DNA of 64,000 nt from Salinisphaera sp. G21_0 (lineage in GTDB: Bacteria > Pseudomonadota > Gammaproteobacteria > Pseudomonadales > Endozoicomonadaceae): positions 62,001 through 126,000 of the forward strand of contig NZ_JAGHQW010000009.1 of assembly GCF_017744115.1 (NCBI RefSeq). The letters run 5' to 3'. Of this stretch, positions 1-8,677 are shown in pieces. Each line of letters opens with the position of its first letter. Within the stretch, counting starts at the first letter, position 1. A model generated the notes under the pieces. That model was not told the DNA's origin and did not search any database. It was given only the letters and a program-made list of their open reading frames with translations. Position numbers and translations under genes: made by a program.

Positions 1-169
1 CAATATAAAACGAGACCGGTTTGTTATCGCAACTCTGATAGAGAAAGGCTGGAGAATCATTATTGTCTGGGAGTGTGCTATACGCTCAAAGTCAAGGGAT
101 GAATACCTTATGCAAACTTATAATGAAATCTTCTCTGATCAACAAATAACGCACATACAGGATATGTGA
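1..169 (+). CDS. Vsr-type mismatch endonuclease, C-terminal part (cut by window start)
   Basis: An open frame enters from the left edge and stops at TGA 167-169. The 55 visible residues read NIKRDRFVIATLIEKGW, then RIIIVWECAIR. In very-short-patch repair (Vsr) endonucleases the C-terminal half has the same pattern: an Arg/Asn-rich helix, a spacer ending in GWR, a hydrophobic strand, then VWEC. Vsr enzymes nick DNA beside T:G mismatches that arise at methylated cytosines and usually sit next to a cytosine-5 methyltransferase gene, which would lie to the left of this window. The catalytic Asp and His residues are outside the window, so activity cannot be judged. The frame is intact as far as it is visible. 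The family call rests on a short stretch. Confidence 0.7.
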   Translation, partial: NIKRDRFVIATLIEKGWRIIIVWECAIRSKSRDEYLMQTYNEIFSDQQITHIQDM

Positions 170-230
170 TGCGCATTCCGGAGCATTCGGCCACCCTCCA
201 TCGGAGCACAGCGATGCATCGGTTTGCAGC

Positions 231-505
231 TTAGAACGTATGTTCGGACTTCGCCAGTTTTGCTTGTTTCGTTCGCGGTGACTCACCCTTCAGAGGAACG
301 CGGTGAGCGTTATGAACCAGCTGGTCCAGATTCGCATCTGCCAGTGTCGAATCACCGTTCAGTTCATGCCAGTGATCAACCGGCATCTGGCTGGTAATCA
401 GGGTGCTCTTCAGGTTATGCCGGTCTTCAACCAGCTCCAGCAAGTCACGCCTCTGATTCTTGTTTAAGGGGGCCTCAGCCCCCAGTCATCCAGCTATCTC
501 TTAGT
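231..505 (-). pseudogene. IS21-family IstB ATPase, C-terminal remnant with frameshift
   Basis: The minus strand encodes [19 protein letters not shown], followed by [21 protein letters not shown] and LKGES. This is the C-terminal sensor region of IstB, the ATP-binding helper of IS21 transposition. Upstream in the same direction, LDDWGL (about 488-505) and [10 protein letters not shown] are recognisable but lie in different frames, so there is a small indel near 475. The Walker A part is missing altogether. No IstA transposase or IS21 ends are seen. This is a dead fragment, abutting an IS4-type fragment on its right. Confidence 0.8.
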
Positions 506-551
506 CACAAATTCTATATTTGACTTACCTTTTCTGAGATAGGTCAAGACC

Positions 552-833
552 ATGCTTCCACCACTGCCTCCTCAGCAATGGGCTGAACATACTTTTAAGT
601 ACTCAGACTTAGATGATAAACGTCGTACAAAAAGATTAACTCTTGTAGCCGCTGAATTGGCTGCCCACACGGGTTCATCTTTAGCCTCCTCTTCTTTTTG
701 AAGCTTTGGCTGAAGAGCCTGCCTTGGGAGCTTACACGATTAAGGTGCCTCAGCGTGGTGGGCGAAATGCCCGTAAAGCACGCAAAGTAACTCTGGAAGT
801 GAACAAGAAAACCGCTACGATTCAATCACCCTT
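552..833 (+). pseudogene. IS4-family (Tn5-like) transposase remnant
   Basis: From ATG 552 the frame reads QQWAEHTFKYSDLDDKRR, TKRL and AAELAAHTGSSL. This is the Tn5-like N-terminal DNA-binding domain of IS4-family transposases. The frame stops at TGA 699-701. The sequence then resumes with ALGAYTIKVPQRGGRNARKA, a segment from the transposase core, so a large internal deletion has removed most of the catalytic domain. It breaks off at about 833, where TnpB-like sequence starts in the same frame, giving a chimeric open frame (706-1023) that is not a real gene. Confidence 0.75.
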
Positions 834-1292
834 GTTGGCCATGGCCAGGAAAAGCCGCCGGTACGAATGGTTGAAAGATGCTGATTCCATTGCCTTGCAG
901 CAGGCCATCATTAATCTGGATAGGGCATTTCAGAACTTCTTTAGCCCCAAACTTGAAGCTGGTAAGCCTCGCTTCAAATCCAAACATGGTCAAGAACAGA
1001 CGACTGGCCTAAGCTATCTCTGATGCCGGATGGTCATCGCTGATCCCAAGCTGGAGTACAAGGCAAAGCAGACAGGAAAACACCAGGTCAAGATTGACCA
1101 GTGGTTTCCATCGTCAAAAACCTGTTCTTGCTGTGGCCAGAAACGAAATGAGATGCCATTGAAAGTCCGGTCATGGTTCTGTTCCTGTGGAGCAATCCAC
1201 GACAGGGATATTAACGCTGCCGGAAACATTCGACAGCAAGGCATCCTGAGATTAAAGGCGGAAGGGCAGTCTATTCTCGGACAGCCTCCTGG
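834..1292 (+). pseudogene. IS200/IS605-family TnpB (OrfB) remnant
   Basis: The segment YEWLKDADSIALQQAI, LDRAFQNFF and KPRFKSKHG is the N-terminal helical part of TnpB. After a deletion and at least one frameshift near 1040 comes the C-terminal part: KLEYK, VKIDQWFPSSKTCSCCGQ and CSCGAIHDRDINAAGNI, which is the zinc ribbon plus the last RuvC-like Asp. The middle of the protein, carrying the first two catalytic acidic residues, is missing. The reading frame runs on into repeat DNA at 1264-1292. The element cannot encode an active nuclease. Confidence 0.8.
1264..1292 (+). repeat. Dispersed repeat, terminal piece
   Basis: GCAGTCTATTCTCGGACAG followed by CCTCCTGG matches the terminal motif of the repeat copies at 8487-8677 and 42496-42671. 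Only the end is present, fused to the TnpB remnant. Confidence 0.6.
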
Positions 1293-1372
1293 CCCGCCAG
1301 GGCGGGTAATGTCACCCTCAAGCCTGCCTCCATTCTTCAACATTCCTTTCTCTCGTCCAGGTTGGTTCCATT

Positions 1373-2776
1373 ATGTATAAATTCATATGTCACCTCGCCT
1401 GCCTTTTTCTCTCTCTCCTTATTCTTCAAGACAGTAGCGCCAACGTCATTCTTCATGCTTTCAACTGGAAGTACTCGGAAGTCAGCGAAAAAGCTGATGA
1501 GCTAAGTAAGCTGGGCTACCAGATGGTCCTGGTATCCCCGCCACTGAAAAGCACCGGTGAAGAATGGTGGGCTCGTTACCAGCCCCAGGACTATCGTGTG
1601 ATAGAAAACCCTTTGGGGGACACCAATGACTTCAGGCAAATGCTTAATACCCTTAAACAGTATGGTGTGGTCGTATATGCCGACATCGTCCTGAATCACA
1701 TGGCCAACGAAGCTTATGAACGGGATGATCTTAATTTTCCCGGGCAAAAAATCCTTGCACAATACGCAGCCAGCCCCACAAAGTACTCCTCCCTGCGGCT
1801 TTTTGGTGACCTGGGCAAGAACCTCTTCTCTGCCTCGGACTTCAATCCTGCAACCTGCATCAATAACTATAACTCGACTTATGAGGTTCAAAACTGGCGG
1901 CTTTGTGGCGCTCCCCCGGATACCGGTCTGCCGGACCTGGTTAACAATGACTGGGTTGTTGAACAGCAACAAAAGTATCTTCGGAGTTTGCGTGACATGG
2001 GGGTCAAGGGCTTCAGGATTGACGCAGCAAAGCATATGCCCCTTGAACATGTAAACCAGGTCATCACGGCTGACATCAAGCATGGTATGCACATTTTTGG
2101 AGAGATCATTACCAGTGGTGGGGCGGGAAACTCTGAATACGACAGGTTTCTGAAACCTTACCTGGATGGTACAGGCTTTGCCGCTTACGATTTCCCGCTA
2201 TTCAGTAGCCTGTATAATGCTTTCAAAATCGGCGGAAGCCTGAACCTTCTTGTTGATCCCCTTGCCTATGGTCAGGCTCTTCAGCCAGGAAGAGCCATTA
2301 CTTTTGTTACCACCCATGACATTCCCAATAACCAGGGCTTTCGTTACCTGATCATGGACGAGACTGATGAGCAGCTGGCCTATGCCTATATCATGGGACG
2401 TGACGGTGGCGTCCCCCTGGTGTTTTCCGATCATAACGAGAGCGGGGACAACCGCTGGGCAGATGCGTACAGGTCCGGCAGCTTAACAGCCATGCTTGAA
2501 TTCCACAGGGCCAACCAGGGGCAACCCATGAAGATAATAGGGCATGGTGACTGTTTTCTGCTGTTTAGCCGGGGAGAGTCTGACGCTACCGGAGTGGTTG
2601 GTATCAACAAGTGTGAACATGGCCAGGAATACTGGGTAAACACACAGGAGCATAAATTCTTCTGGCACCAAACTTACTTTGATGTCCTGGATCCTGCTGA
2701 CACATTCATAGTCAGCAGCCAATTTCACCGGTTCTACATACCAGGGCGCAAAGCTAAAATGTGGATGCGGCAGTGA
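1373..2776 (+). CDS. Secreted GH13 alpha-amylase
   Basis: A 467-residue glycoside hydrolase of family 13, expected to cut alpha-1,4 bonds in starch or glycogen outside the cytoplasm. Residues 1-23 form a hydrophobic signal peptide ending near SSA-N. The four GH13 signature regions are all present: DIVLNH (104-109), GFRIDAAKH (213-221, nucleophile Asp217), GEII with acid/base Glu244, and FVTTHD with His315 and Asp316. The barrel starts directly with VILHAFNWKY, typical of bacterial and animal-type amylases, and the C-terminal part is a short beta domain. Four or more Cys suggest disulphides in the periplasm or outside. The start ATG overlaps the upstream transposon scrap. It is an intact gene in a battered neighbourhood, plausibly used on host glycogen or algal starch, which is inference. 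Confidence 0.92.
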   Translation: MYKFICHLACLFLSLLILQDSSANVILHAFNWKYSEVSEKADELSKLGYQMVLVSPPLKSTGEEWWARYQPQDYRVIENPLGDTNDFRQMLNTLKQYGVVVYADIVLNHMANEAYERDDLNFPGQKILAQYAASPTKYSSLRLFGDLGKNLFSASDFNPATCINNYNSTYEVQNWRLCGAPPDTGLPDLVNNDWVVEQQQKYLRSLRDMGVKGFRIDAAKHMPLEHVNQVITADIKHGMHIFGEIITSGGAGNSEYDRFLKPYLDGTGFAAYDFPLFSSLYNAFKIGGSLNLLVDPLAYGQALQPGRAITFVTTHDIPNNQGFRYLIMDETDEQLAYAYIMGRDGGVPLVFSDHNESGDNRWADAYRSGSLTAMLEFHRANQGQPMKIIGHGDCFLLFSRGESDATGVVGINKCEHGQEYWVNTQEHKFFWHQTYFDVLDPADTFIVSSQFHRFYIPGRKAKMWMRQ

Positions 2777-2823
2777 TGGTCTAACCTGGAAAATTTTCGC
2801 TTTATATGCTTTGCAGCAGAGTG

Positions 2824-2846
2824 AAAAAAGGCCTGCGGTTCAGGCC
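2824..2846 (-). terminator. Rho-independent terminator of the 1103-residue gene
   Basis: Read on the minus strand, GGCCTG - AACCG - CAGGCC forms a 6-bp GC-rich stem followed directly by six T residues. It lies about 110 bp past the stop of the minus-strand gene and in the convergent gap with the amylase gene. Confidence 0.7.
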
Positions 2847-2954
2847 AGTGCAATGGGTTAAGGGAACGTCTGTGAGAACCTGCCATTAAAACGGTTGGTC
2901 TGGCAACGGTTAGACCGTCCTGTTACTGACGGCTGAGCTGTGTGGTCGTGTCTT

Positions 2955-5900
2955 CTACAGGAACCTGCATATTTTTGCCGGTGGCATGTCGGCAGCGGGG
3001 CCTGTTGTCTTATCATCATACTGTGGTGGCAGCAGCAAAGAGTCCCTTGCAAGCCCGGAATTGGGCACCATTTGGTAAAAAGTTCTCCCTTCATGTGCAC
3101 GTGACTTCACGATATAACCGCGCTCATTGAGTAGACGGGCACCCGGCGATTCTGGCTGTAGGAGCATCTGCTCCAGTTCAGATTGTGCCGGGGTACCAAC
3201 AGCGGGCAGGATAGCTTCCTGCTGGAGCCGCAACGCCTCAGCTTTCAGAGAATCAAGGATGCCAGCGGAAATCTGATTTTCCAGCCCGGGTTGATCAGCC
3301 GCCACGATGATCTTATCTGCCAGGGTCATGGCTTCTGGTAACTTGATTTGTCGAAGTTCCTCTTCATTGTGCAGACTTCGATAAGCGCCACCGGAGCCGA
3401 TATCCGGATCCCAGCAGTCTGGCAGCCGGGAATCTTCGTGCTTGCGGTGTTCTGCGAAGCAGGCTGAGATACCGGCTTTCTCAGCGATAACGAACCGGAC
3501 CAGATCGTCCAGACACTCACGCAAACACTGATAGGGGTCCGGTGCCTGTTCAATCAGTAATCGTCGTTTATGGTTATCAACCGGGAGATGGTATTTACTG
3601 GTGAACGGATTGGTCGTCTGGTGATGCCAGCCACCGGTAATGCTGGCCAGATCCCGAAAACTCAACAATGCTGACTGGATCAGCAGGGTGAATTGCGGGT
3701 TATTGACCACGGCCAACAGCTCGATCATTTCCGGATGAAAATGGCCATCATGGATCATTTCCAGGGTGTCCATTGCGGCTGAGTCAGTTGACAGTCTGAT
3801 CGCCGGAAAGTCCTCCCGGGGCGGTATGACCCGAAGGATATCCACTATATCCCCAAAGCGCAGCACCTGGCGCAGCAGTAACTCATCCTCCGGGCATTGG
3901 TGGTCAGGGATAAACGACGGGTTACCCACACCCATCATTTTACAATTTTTGTTTCTCAGGGCGCTGGCCACCAGAGTAACCAGCTGGCCGGGGTACTGTT
4001 GCAGACCGGTCATATCACGCTGGAACAGTTCCGCTGCCCGAAGCTCTTCAAGATATTTATGCTCATCTTCAGCGACAGCATCGTGGTAGAGTTCGGCAAT
4101 GGGCAGCAACTCCAGCAACTGCGGATGCTTAAGCAGTAACTCCCGGAATGGCTTATGAAAGTGCGGCAACACCTTTTGATCCATAAGGAATTCGGTGGCC
4201 AGCTGGGTGCGCAGGGCGTGATCCAGTCCGTGCCATTTGCGGTAAAAGGGTTGTATGCCCTCCGCCAGGATGGTTTGCGCCCTGTAGGGATGGGGAAACT
4301 GGTAATAATGCTGACCGACCACCTGGGTAATTGACCCATAGCGGCTATCAGGCAGGTTTTCCCTGCCCTCAAAGGTTGGCGGGGATGCCAGAAATGTCTC
4401 CAGCCAGGCAAGCTGGTTCGGACCGTACTCTATTGAGCGGACCACAGCAGGAAAAGGAAAGCGATAGGCCTTCCCCAGGAACATAATAAAATTATCGCTA
4501 ACAGATGATTTGCGCGTCGCTATATTCTCTAAATGCTCACGTAACTTTTCATCACTGTAGCACCGGGGTGATAATCGCTGTTCCAGAAATTCCCTGACTG
4601 CACCCCCGTTATCAGATCGGTTCACAACAAAGCGATAATAAAACTCTATGCCAAACAGTTCATCGACCATCTGATGAAGATGGATACTACCGAACTTCCT
4701 CCTGTAGTTGTCATGATACCAGAGCAATAGCTTCTTCAAGGTCGACAAGCGACTGATAATCTCGTCAGAATCAGTAACGGGGCCGTCGTCACTTTGGCAA
4801 AGAAGTGACCACAGCATCTCGTGTCGTATGATATCGGCTTCATCTGCTGTCAGCAGATTCGCCCTGCGAAAATGTGCGGCAGATATTAACAAGGTACAGT
4901 CAGGCAAGTTCCAGGATGAAGTGAGATGGACTCTTGTACCGTGTGCGGTCAGAAGACAGCACACCAACGGATTATTGTGGGAGACTCCTGAACACTCTGG
5001 TGACCCTGATAATAATGGTACAAACAATTTGTGTTTTAATAGCTCCCGACAGATAACAGCTTGTGCCGCAAAGTGGGATTTGGTTTGTTGCAGGAGGTAA
5101 TCCCAGCTGAGTTTGACGCGCTGTTGTTCGTAATTATTATCTGCCCCGTCGTACTTGATTCCGGGAAAATGTTCTTTTATCGGGCATTGCCTGATCAACG
5201 CTTCCATCAATAGATTTGGTAAACCGACCGGACTTTTAACCTTGTCGTCCAGGGCTGAAAGTGCGGTCATGAATTTTGCTGAATCGTAGTGCTCAATGGC
5301 TGTCAGGAGGGCGTTGATATCAATATTTTCTTCTCCAAACTCCACTGCTACCGTGCTGACCTGCGGTGGGATATTTTCTAACAGCTTCAGGAATCGCTCA
5401 CAGCCGGACTGGCTCAATAACTGGTAAAGGTTATGCTCATAACCAATGACGCTCCCATATCGGGAAAAAGTATGGGTGTGGTATTGCAGCTGTTGCACTT
5501 GTGCACGGCTGAGTGTCACCGGGGAGTGAACCACGCCCTGAAAGCTGTTGAACAGGCACAGTTTAACCGGTTCACGGAACTCACCGCCGGACAGGTTACC
5601 TTTCTTTTGCTCAAGCGTCAGGATATTGCCCATAACTTCTTCAATACGACGAAAAGAGAGCTCCCTGCCAAAGTCAAGAAGATAGCCATAGTGCATGTGG
5701 TCAAAATTAATTTGACAGATAATCTCGGGATATTTGCCAATTTTCGTATTGAATGTGGGATGCGCTTTGTGGAGTAAATAGCCATTCTTGCCAATGTGAC
5801 CTGAGGATAATCTAAAAGTTGATCCGTCAAATAACGAATGCCATCTGCGTTCCAACTCATCCATTTTCATTGTTAACACATCCCAACTGGTAATTTTCTT

Positions 5901-6266
5901 GATACGATTCGAGTGCAGATGTTGGGGTTCTCCATTAGCATCTGAAGCAACATCTTGTTTAAAAGCCCAGCGCATATCGCAGCCGCGTTCAGGTTTCAGA
6001 ATAGTAAGGATCCGGTCTGATCCCAGCAGAAACTCATTAAAGCGCTTATGGTGAGTGGTTACCGCATATCGGGAACCCCGGCGCAATAAACTCACCGGTC
6101 TGTATTGATTTCCGGAACCCGCTTCGTTTGACGCATTGACAACACGGACCATCATTCCGGAAAACTGACCGTTTAATGCAGTAACAGGGTGATAATTGTC
6201 ACCTGCAGATTGTGATTCATTAAATACCGGTGAACCAGCGCCTGCTCCCTGCTGAGGTATGGACAT
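2955..6266 (-). CDS. Large protein with SidE-PDE-like / HD-type region (1103 aa)
   Basis: An intact gene with a good ribosome site (AAGGAG) before ATG 6266. It is paralogous in layout to the protein at 24101-27199: both share a block around FRLSSGHIGKNG / HRFTSGHLRKDG and a C-terminal half with the same metal-binding pattern. Here that pattern is HGLDHALR (His679, His683), then LYHDAVAEDE (His728-Asp729), then LRFGDIVDILR. HxxxH plus HD plus a later Asp fits an all-helical HD-like phosphodiesterase. The closest family I can think of is the phosphodiesterase domain of Legionella SidE effectors, which acts on ADP-ribosylated ubiquitin. No ADP-ribosyltransferase domain is visible. There is no signal peptide or membrane segment. 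A cytoplasmic or translocated effector is likely, but the substrate is unknown and the SidE link is my inference. Confidence 0.6.
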   Translation of the reverse strand: MSIPQQGAGAGSPVFNESQSAGDNYHPVTALNGQFSGMMVRVVNASNEAGSGNQYRPVSLLRRGSRYAVTTHHKRFNEFLLGSDRILTILKPERGCDMRWAFKQDVASDANGEPQHLHSNRIKKITSWDVLTMKMDELERRWHSLFDGSTFRLSSGHIGKNGYLLHKAHPTFNTKIGKYPEIICQINFDHMHYGYLLDFGRELSFRRIEEVMGNILTLEQKKGNLSGGEFREPVKLCLFNSFQGVVHSPVTLSRAQVQQLQYHTHTFSRYGSVIGYEHNLYQLLSQSGCERFLKLLENIPPQVSTVAVEFGEENIDINALLTAIEHYDSAKFMTALSALDDKVKSPVGLPNLLMEALIRQCPIKEHFPGIKYDGADNNYEQQRVKLSWDYLLQQTKSHFAAQAVICRELLKHKLFVPLLSGSPECSGVSHNNPLVCCLLTAHGTRVHLTSSWNLPDCTLLISAAHFRRANLLTADEADIIRHEMLWSLLCQSDDGPVTDSDEIISRLSTLKKLLLWYHDNYRRKFGSIHLHQMVDELFGIEFYYRFVVNRSDNGGAVREFLEQRLSPRCYSDEKLREHLENIATRKSSVSDNFIMFLGKAYRFPFPAVVRSIEYGPNQLAWLETFLASPPTFEGRENLPDSRYGSITQVVGQHYYQFPHPYRAQTILAEGIQPFYRKWHGLDHALRTQLATEFLMDQKVLPHFHKPFRELLLKHPQLLELLPIAELYHDAVAEDEHKYLEELRAAELFQRDMTGLQQYPGQLVTLVASALRNKNCKMMGVGNPSFIPDHQCPEDELLLRQVLRFGDIVDILRVIPPREDFPAIRLSTDSAAMDTLEMIHDGHFHPEMIELLAVVNNPQFTLLIQSALLSFRDLASITGGWHHQTTNPFTSKYHLPVDNHKRRLLIEQAPDPYQCLRECLDDLVRFVIAEKAGISACFAEHRKHEDSRLPDCWDPDIGSGGAYRSLHNEEELRQIKLPEAMTLADKIIVAADQPGLENQISAGILDSLKAEALRLQQEAILPAVGTPAQSELEQMLLQPESPGARLLNERGYIVKSRAHEGRTFYQMVPNSGLARDSLLLPPQYDDKTTGPAADMPPAKICRFL

Positions 6267-6496
6267 ATCAATGATCTCCTTGAATTTAAAATCGTATACG
6301 ACTTACATTTTATTGTTGTTTCAGAGTGTCTATTAATGTTTAAGCGTGTCGTGCTGATCAAACCCGAAAGACCCTTGCCCTGTTAAATGCACTGCCTTTT
6401 GCATGGGGGCACCATAACGTAATCTGAATTCAAGCGAACATAAGCATCAGACAAAAAAAATACCAAAAGGTTCTTTAAAATCCGGAGCCAGGCAGG

Positions 6497-7438
6497 TCAG
6501 GAGGACGAACCCGGATATCTAATTCCCTGATTTTTGCGACGCTGCATTCTTTGCTCCCTGGAACGCTTCTTTTCTCGCTCTGCGAAAGCGGGATCATTCT
6601 GGTAACGCTCCTTTTGGCGCTCTCTTCTGAGCTTGTTTTGGCGCTCGGCGTAAGCGGGATTTTTGCGCCGCTCCCTCAAGCGCTCCTGTTGGCGCATGAG
6701 ATAACCAGGACTTTTGATACGCTCCCTCATGCGTTGTCGTTGGCGCTCGGCAAACTCTGGATCATTCTGGTAACGTTCCCTTTTTTGCTCCCTTTGGTGT
6801 CTCCTTTTTTTCTCCAGTGAAGTGGGATCGCTTTGGCGCTTCATTATTGAAGGGGGAGCATCAACAATTTTTTTTGTCTGGATGTTATCACTTGAAGTCT
6901 GGTTCAGGTTTAGTGGGGTTATTAAAGTAACTGGTGGTGAAATTTGTGGTTCAGAGACGTCGTCAGGAGGGTTGGTTAATAGACAAACCGGATTCAAATA
7001 GTACGCTTGTGTTGCGTCACTGGTCTCAGGCTGACACGTGGGTAAGAAGATCTGCTGATTAAAAGGAATGTCTGGTGTTGACGGTAGCGTATACTTAATG
7101 GATTTATTACTGGAGTTCTCAAATGTATATTTATCAGAAACTGGTTTTGATCTATCAGGAGTATCTGTACCTAAACTTTCTTCTGTATCGGAAGGTGCCA
7201 GAGGCTTAATACCATATTCACTTAATAAACTAATAGGATTAGGGGAGAGGTTGGGTATATCTGATTGGTTATGGTAAGCAGGAAAAGGAGTGTCCACTAT
7301 CTGAACAGACATGCAATGATACGTCAGTGATTTTTCGCTGCCATCAGATATATACGTTTGTTCTAATAAGTCTGATGACCCTAAATAAGGATCAGAGAAA
7401 ACGGGATCAAGTAACGGTGACTTATTTGAGCAATCCAT
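6497..7438 (-). CDS. Unknown protein with C-terminal basic repeats (313 aa)
   Basis: I do not recognise a named family. Residues 1 to about 195 are polar, Ser/Pro/Thr-rich and probably disordered. The C-terminal 110 residues are an Arg/Lys/Glu-rich helical array with a repeating core of about 20-24 residues: RYQNDPEFAERQRQRMRER, IKSPGYLMRQQERLRER, RKNPAYAERQNKLRRER, and again RYQNDPAFAERE. The start of this region (KKRRHQREQKR) looks like a nuclear localisation signal. Such an array could bind nucleic acid or form a long charged helix. The gene starts at ATG 7438 without a strong ribosome site and lies between two other unknown or effector-like genes. A translocated, possibly nuclear protein is a guess from composition only. 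Confidence 0.6.
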   Translation of the reverse strand: MDCSNKSPLLDPVFSDPYLGSSDLLEQTYISDGSEKSLTYHCMSVQIVDTPFPAYHNQSDIPNLSPNPISLLSEYGIKPLAPSDTEESLGTDTPDRSKPVSDKYTFENSSNKSIKYTLPSTPDIPFNQQIFLPTCQPETSDATQAYYLNPVCLLTNPPDDVSEPQISPPVTLITPLNLNQTSSDNIQTKKIVDAPPSIMKRQSDPTSLEKKRRHQREQKRERYQNDPEFAERQRQRMRERIKSPGYLMRQQERLRERRKNPAYAERQNKLRRERQKERYQNDPAFAEREKKRSREQRMQRRKNQGIRYPGSSS

Positions 7439-7533
7439 GGAATTACTGAATTATTAAATTACAGCTTAAGACCTGTCTTTCTTATCAAAGTTCCTCCCCA
7501 ACATAATCCATTCAATATTTAACTACAAAATAA

Positions 7534-8472
7534 ATGCAGGTTAAGATGACGCCAACAATATCAGGATCATTGAGCTGTTTTGCCAGCCCGGCCCCTCCGG
7601 TTCTGCCGGAAATAAAGGTACAGGCTGTCACCGAAAAGCACTTGATCAGTGTTGATGATGAGAGATTCAGGCCTCTGAAAGCGGTCATGGACAGCAAAAA
7701 TATAAAGTCTCTGTTCATCCGCGAACTGAAACAATTGTCAGACAGAGTGATCACGGTTTTTCCGCCAAAGGAATTTCTGTACATCGGGATAGGCCGAAGC
7801 CCGGCAACGGTCATTGCAGAGCTTCAGGGGCGGTTAGGAAAAGACGCGGCATGCAATATACCGCTTTCCGATTTTCAGTTTCTGGAATCCCTTAAAAAGG
7901 GCAGGGTTCGATTTAAACAAAAGATGACTCCTGAACAACAGAAGGCTCTTTTCCATCATTTTGATAAGGTTCTTGGGTCGATAGCCAGCAACCGAAAAGT
8001 GCTGATTATTGATTATGTCTGGTCAGGATGCACACTATTGTCAGCCACCTATTTTTTTCATCAGTATTTTCGTGAAAAAGACTCAGCCATGGTCGTGAGT
8101 CCGGCGACGGGCAACAGCGAGAGAAAGGTGCATGCCCTGGCACTGGGCGACTGTCTGATATTACCAAAAGATATTACTTCCTACGGTGCGAATCTGATGC
8201 AGGCAATCCAGCCGGTACTTCCTGCCGGGTGCTATGACCAGTGGGAATACGGCGATGGTTTTGAACACATCCTGCATTTTTCCCATGCCAAACCGCTTGC
8301 CGAGTACACCCAGCGGGTCACTGTAGCTGATCTGGCCAGGGGTAAGGCGGAAAATTTATGCCGCAATCCTCTCTACGATCTGCTGGTTGACTACTTGCGC
8401 GCAGAAGATCATGAGGCAGTACCAGCAGCACTGTTTACTGAGTGGGTTCTCTATCATGAATATGTACCTTGA
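7534..8472 (+). CDS. Phosphoribosyltransferase-fold-like protein (312 aa)
   Basis: The protein has two segments that fit a type I PRTase fold: YIGIGRSPATVIAEL (83-97), like the strand-loop that binds pyrophosphate, and VLIIDYVWSGCTLLSA (156-171), like the PRPP loop in which two acidic residues precede a Ser/Thr-Gly. Only Asp160 is kept of the usual acidic pair, so classical PRPP chemistry is uncertain. The rest is not recognised. An alternative start at ATG 7546 has AGG at better spacing and may be the true one. It is divergent from the basic-repeat gene and convergent with the 2131-residue gene, with a hairpin repeat in the convergent gap. Proteins of this kind occur next to stress and toxin clusters, but nothing here fixes the role. 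Confidence 0.5.
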   Translation: MQVKMTPTISGSLSCFASPAPPVLPEIKVQAVTEKHLISVDDERFRPLKAVMDSKNIKSLFIRELKQLSDRVITVFPPKEFLYIGIGRSPATVIAELQGRLGKDAACNIPLSDFQFLESLKKGRVRFKQKMTPEQQKALFHHFDKVLGSIASNRKVLIIDYVWSGCTLLSATYFFHQYFREKDSAMVVSPATGNSERKVHALALGDCLILPKDITSYGANLMQAIQPVLPAGCYDQWEYGDGFEHILHFSHAKPLAEYTQRVTVADLARGKAENLCRNPLYDLLVDYLRAEDHEAVPAALFTEWVLYHEYVP

Positions 8473-8486
8473 TGGGCTGGGAGCCT

Positions 8487-8677
8487 GTCCTACACGGCAA
8501 CTGCTCCTGCGTTGCTCTAGCTCCTGCATCCATGCAGTCGTGCGGTTGCGATAAATTGGTCTAAAAATTCCTGCTTTTTCGTCAAATAGCCCCGCTATTC
8601 TCCTCAGAAGCAGAAATTTTTATCCTCAATTTTCTGCCATCCTCGCTACGGGCGCTATTCTCGGACAGCCTCCTGGA
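8487..8677 (+). repeat. Hairpin-bearing dispersed repeat, copy 2
   Basis: Blocks shared with the copies at 42496-42671 and 42680-42740: TCCTGCGTTGCTCTAGCTCC, AAATTGGTCTAAAAA, a hairpin at 8563-8621 (arms AAAAATTCCTGCTTTT and AGAAGCAGAAATTTTT, 14-15 of 16 positions paired including one wobble), TTATCCTCAATTTTCTGCCA, and the end GGGCGCTATTCTCGG with CAGCCTCC. The last codons and the stop (8626-8628) of the neighbouring minus-strand gene lie inside it. Confidence 0.75.

Noticed and set aside
1014-1343. 109-residue minus-strand frame over the TnpB remnant
   Set aside because: The opposite strand carries the TnpB zinc ribbon and RuvC motif; the minus frame has none.
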